From: Phytophthora quininea
Lineage: Eukaryota > Oomycota > Peronosporomycetes > Peronosporales > Peronosporaceae
DNA: 64,000 nucleotides
Direction: 5' to 3'
NCBI GenBank assembly: GCA_011947345.1
Contig: JAAVTG010000094.1
Coordinates: 1-64,000 of the forward strand
Below are positions 1 through 10,164 of the stretch, piece after piece (the first letter of the stretch is position 1; every line of letters starts with the position of its first letter). The notes beneath the pieces are model-generated. The model searched no databases, was not told the DNA's origin, and saw only the letters and a list, made by a program, of their open reading frames with translations. Position numbers and translations under genes: made by a program.

Positions 1-408
1 TTGACTGAAAGCTGGGCGTCTCGGCCTCCCAATCATCACCCTCGTCCAGGTGGCGGCGCCGGTGACGAGCGACCAAATCTCTTCGCGGGCAATGTCTCCT
101 GCCCAGACGAAATGCTCTCCCGACAGAAATCGCATGGCACTTGAGATCTGATGAGTCCAACAGCAGCAGTTTTTGGTGTTTTTGGCCAGATATGGCGGAT
201 CCTGTCCGGTCGATCTACGAAGTCAAGTCCCAACATATTGGCGCCAACGCCATCGCAATGTGAACGGCAATCCGTTTGCCTGTCGACGACAAACCAAAGC
301 AGCATCTTCCCATGACGTTTTCAGCAAAAAAAAAAAAAAGCTAGTTAAAATTCGTACCTAAGTGAAGTTTACCATGACGCACGTCTTGCATAACAAATCC
401 GAGCCAAA
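1..408. other. No gene seen upstream of the acid phosphatase
   Basis: Short open frames are present on both strands, but none has a recognisable motif. A 13-base run of A lies near 327-339. The stretch directly precedes the acid phosphatase start codon, so it should hold that gene's promoter and 5' leader; I could not pick out a convincing initiator. Confidence 0.4.
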
Positions 409-2601
409 ATGCTCGCTCCGTTAGCGGTGCTGCTAGCGCTAGGCGTGTCGGCTGCGGACGCCCAGCTCGCTTCTCCTACGACAGGGTTACGACAGGTACA
501 TGTTTGCGCTTACTTTTACGAAATTTTCGCGTCCACCTCGACGCGCTGTCTAGTGGGTCCTCAAACTCTCCTCCGCTTCTACGCTAGGTGATCGTGCTTT
601 CGCGTCACGGAGTTCGGGGACCGTACGGTCTCGGTACCGAGTCCCCCACTGAGGAGTTGCTCGAGAAATATGTACGCAATCCGAACTTGAGCTGCCGCTG
701 AGTGCCAATGCCTGGGGCACGTCAGAGACCGAAGATCCGACGGAAATTGTGTCGCCCAAGCTTACGAACCATGGGTTCCAAGTGGTGGAACGCATGGGCG
801 AGGTAGGACAGAGGTGGCAATATTGGCGGTGGCGAGATATAGTTCTCATTTGGGGTGATTTCTGAGCAGTACTTCCGAGATCACCTTTATCAAGGCTTTC
901 TGAACGCTACGTGCCGGGAAACGTTTGCCTATGCAGACGACAACCAACGGGATAATGTAAGGTGTATTTGTTGCTGCTGGCTGCGCTGGAAGTGTAGCGC
1001 TTACATTTTTGTGTGCAGCTCACAGCAGTTGCGTTCTTGAAAGGACTGTACCCGACATGCAAAGAGTTGGTGCCGATTACGAAGCAGACGCAGCTCCTTT
1101 CGAGCAAGGGCAAGATCCTACAGCGAACTGCCCCGTGTGTTCAAAGGCTGGTGGGTCAAGCTGAAACGCACTAGCGATTCAATTGTGTGAGTAGCACTAA
1201 CACTTGACTGCGCGAATTTTTAGTGTACGAAGGAATCACCGGGAGTAACGACACGAGGTTCGTGCTTCAAGAGATCCGTGAAGAGGTAGAAGAAGTCAAC
1301 GAGCTGTTGCAGTGCTGCTCGGCATCTGTATGCAGCGAGGAAGAAGACTCTGCAACGTGCGATTTGTTTGGGATCCCCACGACGTGGAATGGAGCATTCT
1401 ACCTGCCATGGAAGGACACTCTCTCCAACGCCGACTACTTTTCCGAGTGGTTACTCCTGCAGAGTCTCAACAATATGACCCTGCCAGCTCAGTTGACGTT
1501 CGAGAAGATTTTGTCGCTTGCCAAGATCCACGAGGTTTGTCGTTTACTTTGCGTTCGCAATTTCCCCGCTCTGACCGAATTTCTATTTGCTGGCTGCAGA
1601 CGCACATGGATCTAATTACCAACGAGGTCAACTCGGAAAGCTTCGGTGCAACTTTACTTGCACACCTCACTGCAAGCTTTGAGCAGAATATTATGCAGAA
1701 ACCTCTGCCTGTTGCAAAGGCGAGGGTCCTGGGCTTCTACAAGGCCCTGACAACCGCCTATTGTACTATGCTGCCCATGATATTAATCTGCTCTACATGC
1801 GCAATATTCTTAGGTATGTGGTGGCGTTTATTTGCTTGTCGGGTATTGACTCTAACCACGCCAATGCCAGGTTGCAATGGCATACCAAAGGATGGCACCC
1901 GCACCAGCCAGTACCAGGCAGCATGCTCGTGTTCGAGTTGCATTCATCAGTTGATGGCGATACTACTTCAGAATCTCGCAACTTGAAAGGGGCAACCTCA
2001 GAGAAGACGCATGCTTCATGGCATGTGGAGGAAGAGAACGTCGCCGACGAAAGCCAATTCTTCGTCAAGCTGTACTTCGTCGCGGCTTCTCCCGAGCAGA
2101 TTCGCAATGGCGAGCAATTGTCTCCCGAACACGTGAGAATCTTACTACGGTAGGCGGCCATATTGTCTTCTAACATTGTTTTATGTTGCTGCTGCAGCCT
2201 CCGGATCGAGTCCAAGTCATCATCCCGTCATGTTCAGAGGAAATTGACATCGGAGATGGAGTCACGGACGTGCGTTGTCCCTTTTCAACGTTCAAAAGCT
2301 TATCGGCAAGACTCTCAAGCATGTGTGTGTTGCCGATACGCTACGTCCATTCGTGGACTCGTTGACCCGCAACAAAAAGGAAGTCAGCAGCATCCTGAAA
2401 ACCAAGATAACAACGGACGCTGCTCAAGCTACCGCCACCAGCAAGAGTAAGCAGCCGCATGCTGAGATGATATTTGAAAGCTCCATGTGGACTATCTTCG
2501 GCGTACTGATGCTCTGCTTCATTGCGCTTTTGATTCGTCATGCTGTGAAGCGCCGACTGGAGAGACTGAAGTATGGATCAATCCCGATGAACAGCCATTA
2601 G
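409..2601 (+). CDS. Lysosomal-type histidine acid phosphatase, membrane anchored
   Basis: A histidine phosphatase (acid phosphatase branch), expected to hydrolyse phosphomonoesters in the lumen of a lysosome-like compartment or outside the cell. The start gives a signal peptide (MLAPLAVLLALGVSAADAQ), followed after the first intron by the catalytic motif SRHGVRGP and, late in the protein, the second catalytic motif YYAAHD. The C-terminus has one transmembrane helix (about 2490-2540) and a short basic tail ending YGSIPMNSH; YGSI fits the tyrosine sorting motif YxxPhi that targets lysosomal acid phosphatase. Introns are visible at about 496-587, 803-869, 957-1018 and 1187-1223, with others near 1534-1601, 1815-1868 and 2135-2198. 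The frame breaks at about 683, 1098, 1740 and 2297. Two of these (TTT and AAAA runs) look like single missing bases, so the gene is probably intact in the organism. Exon edges are approximate. Confidence 0.8.
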
Positions 2602-2659
2602 AGTAGCTGCGAGAGCGAGGAACTACCAACAAAATACTCTTAGTAATACCATGCAGACA

Positions 2660-3210
2660 CTAACTGCAAATGTCTGCCGAGTAGGGCTTCCCAGCGTTGT
2701 CGATTGTTGTCTTGATCGCTTGGTACGTCATCAGCACGGTGCCGATGATCAACGACACGCAAATACACAGGATGACGACCGACTGGCGGCCAGTTCTCCG
2801 CACGTAGCCGAGAATCACAATCTGTGCTGCAAAAGTCACCACGAAAGTCACCGCGCACAGCAACGCAGCCCAGTCCCATGCGATCATGTTGAACAACGTG
2901 TACTTTGCCGTAGCTGCAGCGGATGAGTACAGGATCATCAACGCCATCGTTGACGATGCCACCTCGGGCACAACACCCAGCTCGATCATGATCGGCCCCG
3001 TGATAATGCCACCACCGACACCGAACATACCAGCGACGATGCCGCCGAGCTCCGCACGACCAACCGGCCACGCAAGCGACGACAACTTCATTGTCCAACG
3101 GCACCAGTAAGTTCTCTCGCACCGTGTCTTCGTCTACTGGAACGGTCACCTTGGAACGTTTTTTAATCTCTACTTCCCCAGGGTCTAGATCCAGCCCGGT
3201 GCTGGCGGAT
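2660..3210 (-). CDS. TauE/SafE family permease, C-terminal part only
   Basis: This is the C-terminal half of a sulfite exporter TauE/SafE family membrane protein, presumed to move small organic or inorganic sulfur anions. The intact frame 2660-3091 shows the family glycine motif (FGVGGGIITGP) followed by about four hydrophobic helices and a short tail. Upstream, at about 3092-3210, another frame continues a hydrophilic stretch (KRSKVTVPVDED) typical of the loop between the two halves; the frames break near 3095. The N-terminal half is missing, because gag sequence of a retroelement starts at about 3200-3330. The gene therefore looks truncated by, or fused to, the retroelement. The family call is firm; whether this copy is expressed is unknown. 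Confidence 0.8.
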
Positions 3211-4365
3211 CCTCACACACAGTTCTCGCTTTGACCGCCAACACAGGCTTCGCTACAGACTCCACTGCCTTCCGGAAGTCGCGGTTCGCTCTCTTGGCCT
3301 CTTCGCTCTGTGCCAGAGTCTCGTCGAACCAAGTCAACCAATACTCCGGCGTCGACTGTTCCCCGGTGAAGCGTTCCTTGTGCGCTCCAACACGTCCTCG
3401 GAGATCCTGAGGATCTCACTCAACTCGACCGTACTCGGCGGCTTCAAGCGTTCTGCGTTCTCCTTCATTCGGCGTTTGAGTGCGACCTCGTCGAGCGGGT
3501 ATAACCGTTCCTCGATCTCTTTGTCGTACTCCTCAGGTTCTTCCTCAGCGGGACCTTCTTCACCCTGCTCCCACGCGTCCAGTTCTTCATCCGTGAACAA
3601 TGGAGCGTGGTCCTCGATGGAAGGACACGGCTTTGCCTCACCGTTCCGTTCCACGTCCTTCTCTACTTCACACCGAATTCGGCGTTTCTTCTTCGGCCGA
3701 ATCCCTGGCCATTTCCTCTGAGTCTCTCTCCAACTCGGGCAACACCACCGAACCCTCTTTGCTCACCGTTCTCGTCCCTTTGCCGAGCTCCGGTACGACT
3801 CTGACGATGCCGCGACATTCACGTCGTCGGCCCCGAGTCTTCACCTGACCATTCCTCCGCTCAGACGCGAGCGGCTTCGCCTCGCTGGCCTGAATGTTTG
3901 CTAGCAACGGAGCTGCCGAAGGAAAAATGGTTCCTTGACACTTGGTAGCCCCGTTCCAGCGTCGGGTAACGGATCCCCTACCGTTCCCGTGTTTACCATA
4001 CGACCGTTCTTCCCTGACGATCGACATTTCTTCTTCTTGGGATCACCCTGCCCAATATTCTCCGGTACTCGGCGCAACTGGCCGTTCTTTTTCACTTTGT
4101 CCTTGTTCTCTGACGGCCCGGACTTGGCCGACGTCGCTGTCCCCGCGACTTTACTCGTTTTCACTTCACTCGTCTTCACCTTCTCGACGGGCAGCACAAT
4201 CTCGACTGTGCTCACCCTCACACGATCACTTGCTTGCCTTTTCACTGTTCCACTGTTCTCTCGGTCGTCGACAGGAACGCCACCAACTTGGTTCGTCCCC
4301 GCCGCTATCACCGGAGCCACCGTTCCCGTTTGCACTCCTTCACGGGCCTCTCCGGTGCTCCTCAC
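3200..4365 (-). CDS. Gypsy gag-pol linker region, broken frames
   Basis: This is a hydrophilic, charged continuation of the gag polyprotein in several frames (pieces 3901-4365, 3668-4027, 3334-3654 and a tail to about 3200). The 3334-3654 piece is strongly acidic (EQGEEGPAEEEPEEYDKE) and runs, after a frame change near 3360, into a stretch containing STPEYWLTWFDETL and a basic tail. In related oomycete gypsy elements such a region lies between the zinc knuckles and the protease (from memory of the family). No DTG/DSG protease motif follows, because the element is cut off here. Confidence 0.5.
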
Positions 4366-4424
4366 TACGCCGCCTGCCAGACAAGGGGAGGGAGCGACGC
4401 TCTCCTTCCCCTCCCCTGTCCTCC

Positions 4425-5975
4425 CTATTGACGGGCAGGAGCGGTCGCCGGAGCAGAACTAGCAGGAGCAGCCACAGTTCTCGCTTCCCGCTGCGCCATA
4501 CCGAGTAAAACTTGGACGAGCGGACAGTTTGCCATAGAATGGTCCTCGCTCTGACAGAACCCGCAGCGATCGCGACGCCCCTGGCCTCCACCAGATCCAC
4601 CGTTCCGAGAAGCGGTACACTCCATGGAGTAATGACCCAGTACGCCGCACCGACGACAGACACCGTTCCTACGAGTGCACGTATCACGGCCGTGACCACG
4701 GCGGTCACAACGCCCACACACGATGTCTCCCTCTTGGGTGTACCGGTCCGCGGCCTGACGGATCCCCTGGAATCGAGTGTTCTGCGCTCCAGCGTTCACT
4801 GGCGCGGTTTGCACCGGAGCCACTGTAGAACGGTTCCGCGGAGACCTTGGAGCTTGCAACATTTGCTGTTGTTGCGCCAGCATGGACTGCATCTGCTGCA
4901 TCATGTCCATCATCTGGGACTGTGAAGACTGACCACCGTTCCCGACATCACCAGCGAAGTCTTCATCACGCTCAACAGGTATCTGCATGTTCTTGAACAG
5001 TAGAATCATGACTGCTTCCTCGATCGAAGTCACCATTGTAGTTTGGAGCGCAGCCGTCCACACACTGTTCCGTATCCCTGCTAGGAAGTACTGGTAACGC
5101 ATGAGAGAGTCGAGAATGCTGGCCTCGTCACACAAGTCACGGATGCGATCAGCCCACTCTTCTACGGATTCACCCCGAGAACGCTTGGTATTCTTCAACC
5201 GTTCCATCATTTGAGGAGGTGAAATACACAGGAATCGGTTGTGGAAACGGATCCTCAGCGTCTCGAAGTTCACGATGCGTGAGTGTGCCCACCAGTCCTC
5301 ACCAGTCTTGCCCTTTACGCAGCGCCTGAACACAGTCATCCGCAGGTCGTCATCCATCCCACGGGTGATTCTTTCAAACTCGGCCCAGAACGCTCTCGCC
5401 TTCTCGACTGTGGAGCCATCCGAGTAGAAAGGATTTATGAGGTCCACTGCATTCTTGATAGAAGGACTCAAGTGGACGCGCGCAACGGTCGGCGCTGCAG
5501 GCTGCCCGGTTGGAACACTCGTTCCCCACGCACCATAGGAATGGTTCGGGGGCGGCGGCAGCAGCCCGGTATTTGGCAAACCTCCTCCGTACCCCATGGG
5601 AGGAGCGTTCGAGACGGTCGGAACCGGGGGCGATGCAGGAACGGTCGACGTCGGTACATGCCGCCTAGGCCACCAGGCCGACAGCGCAGCCAGCTCGCTG
5701 GCCGAGAACAGTCTCGAAGCTGGAATAGACGTCGCAGTGCTCGCCGGCACGGTCGTACGAGTCGAAGGTTGAGTCCACGCTTGACTCGCAGCAGGTTCCG
5801 GCTGGTTTGGCGTTACTGAGGCGGGCTGCGGACTGGCAGCGGGCGCTTGAGACGCCGTTCCCCAACCAAAGTCACACTCGCCGTGCTCGGGGCGGTTGTT
5901 GATAGCCTTGGTAGCCATTGTAACCTTGCGACGGCAGACTGCCTTGCGGAAGCGGACTGCTTGAAGCGGCCGCAC
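4425..5975 (-). CDS. Retrotransposon Gag with three zinc knuckles
   Basis: A 516-residue intact frame. A Pro/Thr/Ser/Ala-rich N-terminal third is followed by a retrotransposon gag domain at about residues 165-320 (key stretch ARAFWAEFERITRG) and a Gln/Met-rich linker. At the C-terminus are CCHC-like knuckles (CGRCDRRGHGRDTC, CRRCGVLGHYSMEC, CGFCQSEDHSMANC). It should form the nucleocapsid of virus-like particles and bind element RNA. The third knuckle is spaced unusually far from the second. The frame is open but is isolated from pol, so the element cannot move by itself. Confidence 0.85.
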   Translation of the reverse strand: MRPLQAVRFRKAVCRRKVTMATKAINNRPEHGECDFGWGTASQAPAASPQPASVTPNQPEPAASQAWTQPSTRTTVPASTATSIPASRLFSASELAALSAWWPRRHVPTSTVPASPPVPTVSNAPPMGYGGGLPNTGLLPPPPNHSYGAWGTSVPTGQPAAPTVARVHLSPSIKNAVDLINPFYSDGSTVEKARAFWAEFERITRGMDDDLRMTVFRRCVKGKTGEDWWAHSRIVNFETLRIRFHNRFLCISPPQMMERLKNTKRSRGESVEEWADRIRDLCDEASILDSLMRYQYFLAGIRNSVWTAALQTTMVTSIEEAVMILLFKNMQIPVERDEDFAGDVGNGGQSSQSQMMDMMQQMQSMLAQQQQMLQAPRSPRNRSTVAPVQTAPVNAGAQNTRFQGIRQAADRYTQEGDIVCGRCDRRGHGRDTCTRRNGVCRRCGVLGHYSMECTASRNGGSGGGQGRRDRCGFCQSEDHSMANCPLVQVLLGMAQREARTVAAPASSAPATAPARQ

Positions 5976-7052
5976 CGAGCGTCGTCCTCAGGAACGGTTG
6001 CGTGAACGCCAAGCCGCCGGCACTACCTGATAGAGTCCAGCCGCCATAGCTAGCGATCGCTCCACGAGGCGTCGACGCAGGAGCACTCGACTGGGGGTCG
6101 GCGGAGGTACCGCTCCATATGGATAGGTGGTACCACCCGCATTGTGTAACAGTCGCGCCGGACTCCTGACTGTTCCACACCGACAGACTCCGTTCTCTCC
6201 ACAATCGCTGGTGCCGCCGACGGCGCTGCCGTCATTGGGGCCGCAGTCGTCGCCACGCTTGACACGGCGCCCACCGTTCCCTGGCCGTGCCCAGTGCTCA
6301 TCCGATCCACGTTCATCGCTGGAGGAGCTGGGGACGGGGACGGTTCCTCAGTCGAAGACGCCACTGCCACTGCGGCTGGACCCGGGGAGCGTTCCCGCGG
6401 GCACGCGCTCTACGGCGCCAGTCATCGTCTCGCTCCTCAGAGTGGAGTGGGAACCCTTCCCTAGAGAGGATCGCTCGGATGTTCCTGCCGAGCCATCTTC
6501 GACCAGCTGGCGAGGTGACAATTGACGGCCTTTGTCCCGGCTCAACGTCAACTTCGTCCCCGAGAAGCCTTCGTCAAACTCTCCTCTCTCGGCGGCCGCA
6601 AGGAAGTCGGCAGGAATGTCGGGCAATACCCCGCTGTTCCTGGCACGGACTTCCGCCACCGTTACTAGCTCCTCCTCGGGGACGCCTTGGGTGATGAGGA
6701 CCGTGCGTAACCGTTCCAGGTCGCCAGCTCGCATGTCGTTTAGAGCCTCGACGACTGGCCCAGCATTAGACGTAGCCGTTCCTTGCGGGGTGCCGACCGT
6801 CTCGACTTCGACGTGCGCTACTTGCTCGTCGTCACTCGACTCAGACGGTTCCTCGCCTCGCGGGTCCATTGTGAAGATACTCCCCACGTTCTCCAACTCC
6901 AACCGTTCTTCGGCACACTCGTGCCTTTCTCCTCTCTCCTCAACTAGAAGATACCCTGCTTCTCCACCAAACTGTCGCGCACTGTGGGTCCCTACGCGGG
7001 TCGGGTAGCTGTCTGTCGAGTTTGGTGAGAGGGGATTAGGGACACTAGTCAC
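5872..7052 (-). CDS. N-terminal part of the gypsy Gag, broken frames
   Basis: Two overlapping minus-strand frames (6348-7052, 6050-6370) and a third (5872-6204) read as one N-terminal gag extension with frame changes near 6360, 6190 and 5900. It begins with an acidic segment (about 6780-6870) and passes through a Glu/Arg-rich, probably helical stretch into a Pro/Ala/Ser/Thr-rich low-complexity part that meets the gag core at 5975. No enzyme motif is seen. It is assigned to Gag by position and composition only. Confidence 0.5.
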
Positions 7053-7660
7053 CGGTAGCCTCCAAGAACGGTCGATAGGAACGCTCGAGTAAATGAAAAC
7101 CTTCTTAGTTAGACTTTAAAACCTTCTTCTTGTCCTTGTAGGTCTTGGTCTTCGATACTCAAACGCTCTTCAAAGCCGACTTGGGGGCCGTAGGGAAATG
7201 CACAACTAGGGTCGGCTCGGTGCAGCTTGCGAGGGCGGGCTACTTGATTCTCTGGCTCATACCTTGCTCCAGCCGCCATGCTCACTGCGCGCCTGCCGCC
7301 AATACATAGATTCTCTGTCCACTTGGACCTTCACCTGGTCCTTACAAGCGTCCACCTCCTTGGCTACGCCAGGAATCAGCTGCTGCAGTCCTCTCGGGCA
7401 CCTGCTCGACTGAAAGCTGAACCGTTCCACGGAACGGTGGGGTTCCCTGGGCCACGGTTGAGGTATCCTGTTGCTTGATCCACGCGCCGCGGTGCGGGAC
7501 ATCTATTGACACAGCTTACCGATGCCTCATATCTTTTTGGTAAAATTAGTTTTCGACCCACTACGAAAAATGGTCTGGTTGAGTCAGGCAATCCTTGTTA
7601 AGAGAGTATGTACTGTATACTCGCTTCCGTTTTAGCGGAGGATATTACAACGTGCTTCTA

Positions 7661-7867
7661 TCGAAAATGGTTGCGCGCAGTGCGATTCAGTTTGGAGCTG
7701 AATAATGAGCTCACAAGCCAAGTCTTTTTGTAAAGCAAAAGCAGTGTATTGGATTAGTCATCCAGCCGTAAATTTAATTTCGCTTTAATCGATCGAGAAG
7801 TGCCAGTTTCTGCACTTACCTATAGCTTGAGTTTTACCAGTCGTAGAGGCTTCACTCTCGTCTCCAC
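7661..7867. other. Spacer between gypsy and Mutator remnants
   Basis: This is an AT-richer stretch without a convincing coding frame. It may contain the outer end of the gypsy element and one terminal inverted repeat of the Mutator-like element, but neither can be delimited here. Confidence 0.3.
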
Positions 7868-9577
7868 TTACCCCTGCATTGTCTTCACTGTAAACGTAGG
7901 AAAACGAGTCCGAGTAGTATTCAGGATCGTGAGCAGCAAGTCTAAAAGTTGATGGTCAGAAGCATAAGCTTCGACTACTGCAAGACTGGCTGCAGAAGTC
8001 TCTTCATCAGCAGACACAGAACCTTGGGCTTCGTTAGCAGGGCTTCTGTCATCCTTGGAGCTCTCATGGTGGTGGGTTTTGCAACCACTATCTTCATCCG
8101 AGTCCGTCGTCATCTTAGGTTGACGACTCCGCCGTCGCTGGGAGGGGAACATGTGTGGGAAGCGTAATTGTTTCTCGAGGTCGACCTTGGGCTGAATGTC
8201 CTATAACTGCACAAAGAGTAGTGACATGGCCTCGAACAAGAGCTTCAATAGTCGCGACGAAGGTTGGTAGGCTGGGATGGGGATGTCGAGAAAGCGCTGT
8301 TGAGTTCTTATTGAATCTCTCCAAGGGATTATTGGCGCGAGCAACGAGACGTGAACACTACTGGTGGGCATTCCAAACAACCGGAGGGAAGTGTATTATC
8401 CAAGTCCATGAAAAGTAAGCCCAAAACCGCCGCCACCGTGAGCGACTGTAAGAAACTCCCTGAGCTCGGCAACGATCCTTAATTTGCCGCTTTACCCATG
8501 CCACACCTCCAACTTCAACGTCTTCGAGAGCCACCACAGTGAGCATATCAAAGACTCCTGGTTCCATAGCAATAGTCGCAGCACGGTTTGATATCCCCAG
8601 CTTTTGCATCTTTCGCCTGACTGCTTATTTGAAATGGAAGAGGCAGCCGATGACGTCGGCGTTAGGGAAATTGTACTTGGATAGCTGGAATCAGAGCTTG
8701 CTCGAAGTTGCACACGACGTTCGACTGGATCGAGCTGTTGATCAGCAGCTTGGGATACCAAGTGCAAAATATCCCAGTAGGTATTATTTGCGCGAGAAGT
8801 AGAGAGCACGTAGAACACGGGAACGTAATGACCAGTCGACCTATCGAACACCATCACAACAACGCACTGTATGAAGCCATGGGGGCACAACGAAACGGTC
8901 CATCAACGAGTATTGTTGTTCCTGTATACTTTAGCAGACTTATCAGCTCCGGATGCGCCCAGCCGATGATCCTGTTAGGAGAAGTTGAGTCATCAAATCC
9001 ACATATGTAGTGAAACTGGAAAAACGTTCAGTGGTCGGTCCTGTACACGCGAGAGGAGGCACCTCGATGCGTCCGTGGATGTTCCCACCAAAATGACGGT
9101 CGAGAGCACGGTACACCCGACTAAGTACCTGCTGCCATGACAACCCAAGCACCGCTTGAGACGAGTTCGGACCATAAAATTGAACTTCCACACGGGCCCA
9201 AATGGCCTGAGCGAAGAGGAGACATCGCTCCGCGCAAGATCGTCTACAGCTGCTCGCATTTGAGCGGCGACGTCCGTCACCCTTGGCTTCTCGGAAGCGT
9301 TGATGTACTCCATTTTGCCCGTGCAGCCAGGTCATCAGTAGTAGCTGCAGTGGAATACTGGCTTGCGTCTAGAAGACCACGTGGGAGTGTACTGGTAACC
9401 CCGAAGATTCAACACAGTATTGTAGCGGCGCTGAGGTTGAACTGAATTATGCTGCACCGAAGAAACATTGACATCCTCTCTTCGTTCTCCCATTATCGTG
9501 AAATGTTGGCTGCCGCCGATAAGAGTTACCGATGAAATTGGGGGATGAAAGTGAGAACGCATGGAGAGACCCAGCAA
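7868..9577 (-). mobile_element. Mutator-like (MULE) transposase gene, decayed
   Basis: Several minus-strand frames read as one MULE transposase. From the N-terminus: a FLYWCH-like zinc-finger region (9335-9577, containing LRGYQYTPTW), a helical linker (8943-9335) with WARVEVQFYG and GGNIHGRIEVPPL, and the MULE domain (8492-8890) with MVFDRSTGHYVPVFYVLSTS. After a frame change follows the typical NFEQALIPAI / GCLFHFKQAVRRKMQ stretch, where FEQ carries an acidic catalytic residue and CLFHF is the conserved C..H motif. The tail (8115-8324) continues with LERFNKNSTALSRHPHPSLP. At least four frame changes separate these blocks. MULE transposases cut and paste DNA with 9-11 bp target duplications. 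I did not locate the inverted repeats. Confidence 0.7.
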
Positions 9578-9701
9578 GGCAAAAACAAAGAGGTTTCATA
9601 ACTGCTCCACAGTCGCACAATCGCGGATGTTTTATTTCTGGTCAAAACCCAGACCTCAATAATATCGCACACCCGGTTATTGCATTGGTGGTCAGACCAT
9701 A

Positions 9702-10164
9702 CTAGACCTGACAAGGAGACGACCCTGTAAATAATCTCCCATGTTTAACATTGAGAACACCACCTCGACTGCGAACGCAGTACGAATGGACACTGGTGTA
9801 ATCCAACCTGGTAATGGAAAGGCCAGCAGGGAAAGAATAGGAAATCCGACTGGAAAGAGAGAGAAAAATTGCATTTTTGGAAGGTATCTTCGCACACCAG
9901 GGCGTGACGGCCTTCGGCTCACCGGCGGCTCTGCGAAACGGAAAAACCCGGCGGCGAAGCTGTCTCCGTTGAAACGTCGTCTTCGTCCAGACCTGCAGCA
10001 GGCATCTTGACGTCAGACTGCCCCTCTCGCGTGTTCGGTGGCGTGTTTTCGCCGTCACTGGAAGAGTCCTCGATGCAACGGACTCTCCAGTAGCAGGCAC
10101 GATAAACCATTCTACGACAGAAGGTAATAGTTTTTGTTTTTTCAGTGAGGTACATTGGTGTCAT
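9702..10164 (-). other. Unrecognised open frames, possible element leftovers
   Basis: Two overlapping minus-strand frames (9702-10100 and 9919-10164) with Ser/Glu/Asp-rich and basic stretches lie between the MULE and the LINE remnant. I recognise no domain. They may be the 5' flank of the MULE or the 3' untranslated part of the LINE. Confidence 0.25.

Larger units (their letters stand above)
3200..7660 (-). mobile_element. Incomplete gypsy-type LTR retroelement (gag region only)
   Basis: The region reads on the minus strand from an N-terminal gag part (about 7052) through the zinc-knuckle gag core to a charged linker ending near 3200, where permease sequence begins. No aspartic protease, reverse transcriptase, RNase H or integrase is seen, so the pol part and 3' LTR are missing. 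The 5' side (7060-7660) has no ORF and may hold the 5' LTR and leader, but I could not define LTR ends without a second copy. Frame breaks divide the gag into at least four pieces. The right boundary is a guess. Confidence 0.65.

Noticed and set aside
409..2601. Calling the acid phosphatase a pseudogene
   Set aside because: At least two of its four breaks are repaired by one base in a run (TTT, AAAA), and splice sites, catalytic motifs and the TM tail are intact, so consensus error is the simpler view.
3935..4508. Plus-strand frames opposite the gypsy gag region
   Set aside because: These are Pro/Ser/Thr/Arg-rich shadows of the minus-strand gag linker.
7060..7660. 5' LTR of the gypsy element
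   Set aside because: No second LTR is in the window for comparison, and the primer-binding site was not clear, so ends cannot be placed.
10126..10142. LINE poly(A) tail
   Set aside because: The T-rich stretch is interrupted and no target duplication was found, so it is mentioned only as a possibility.
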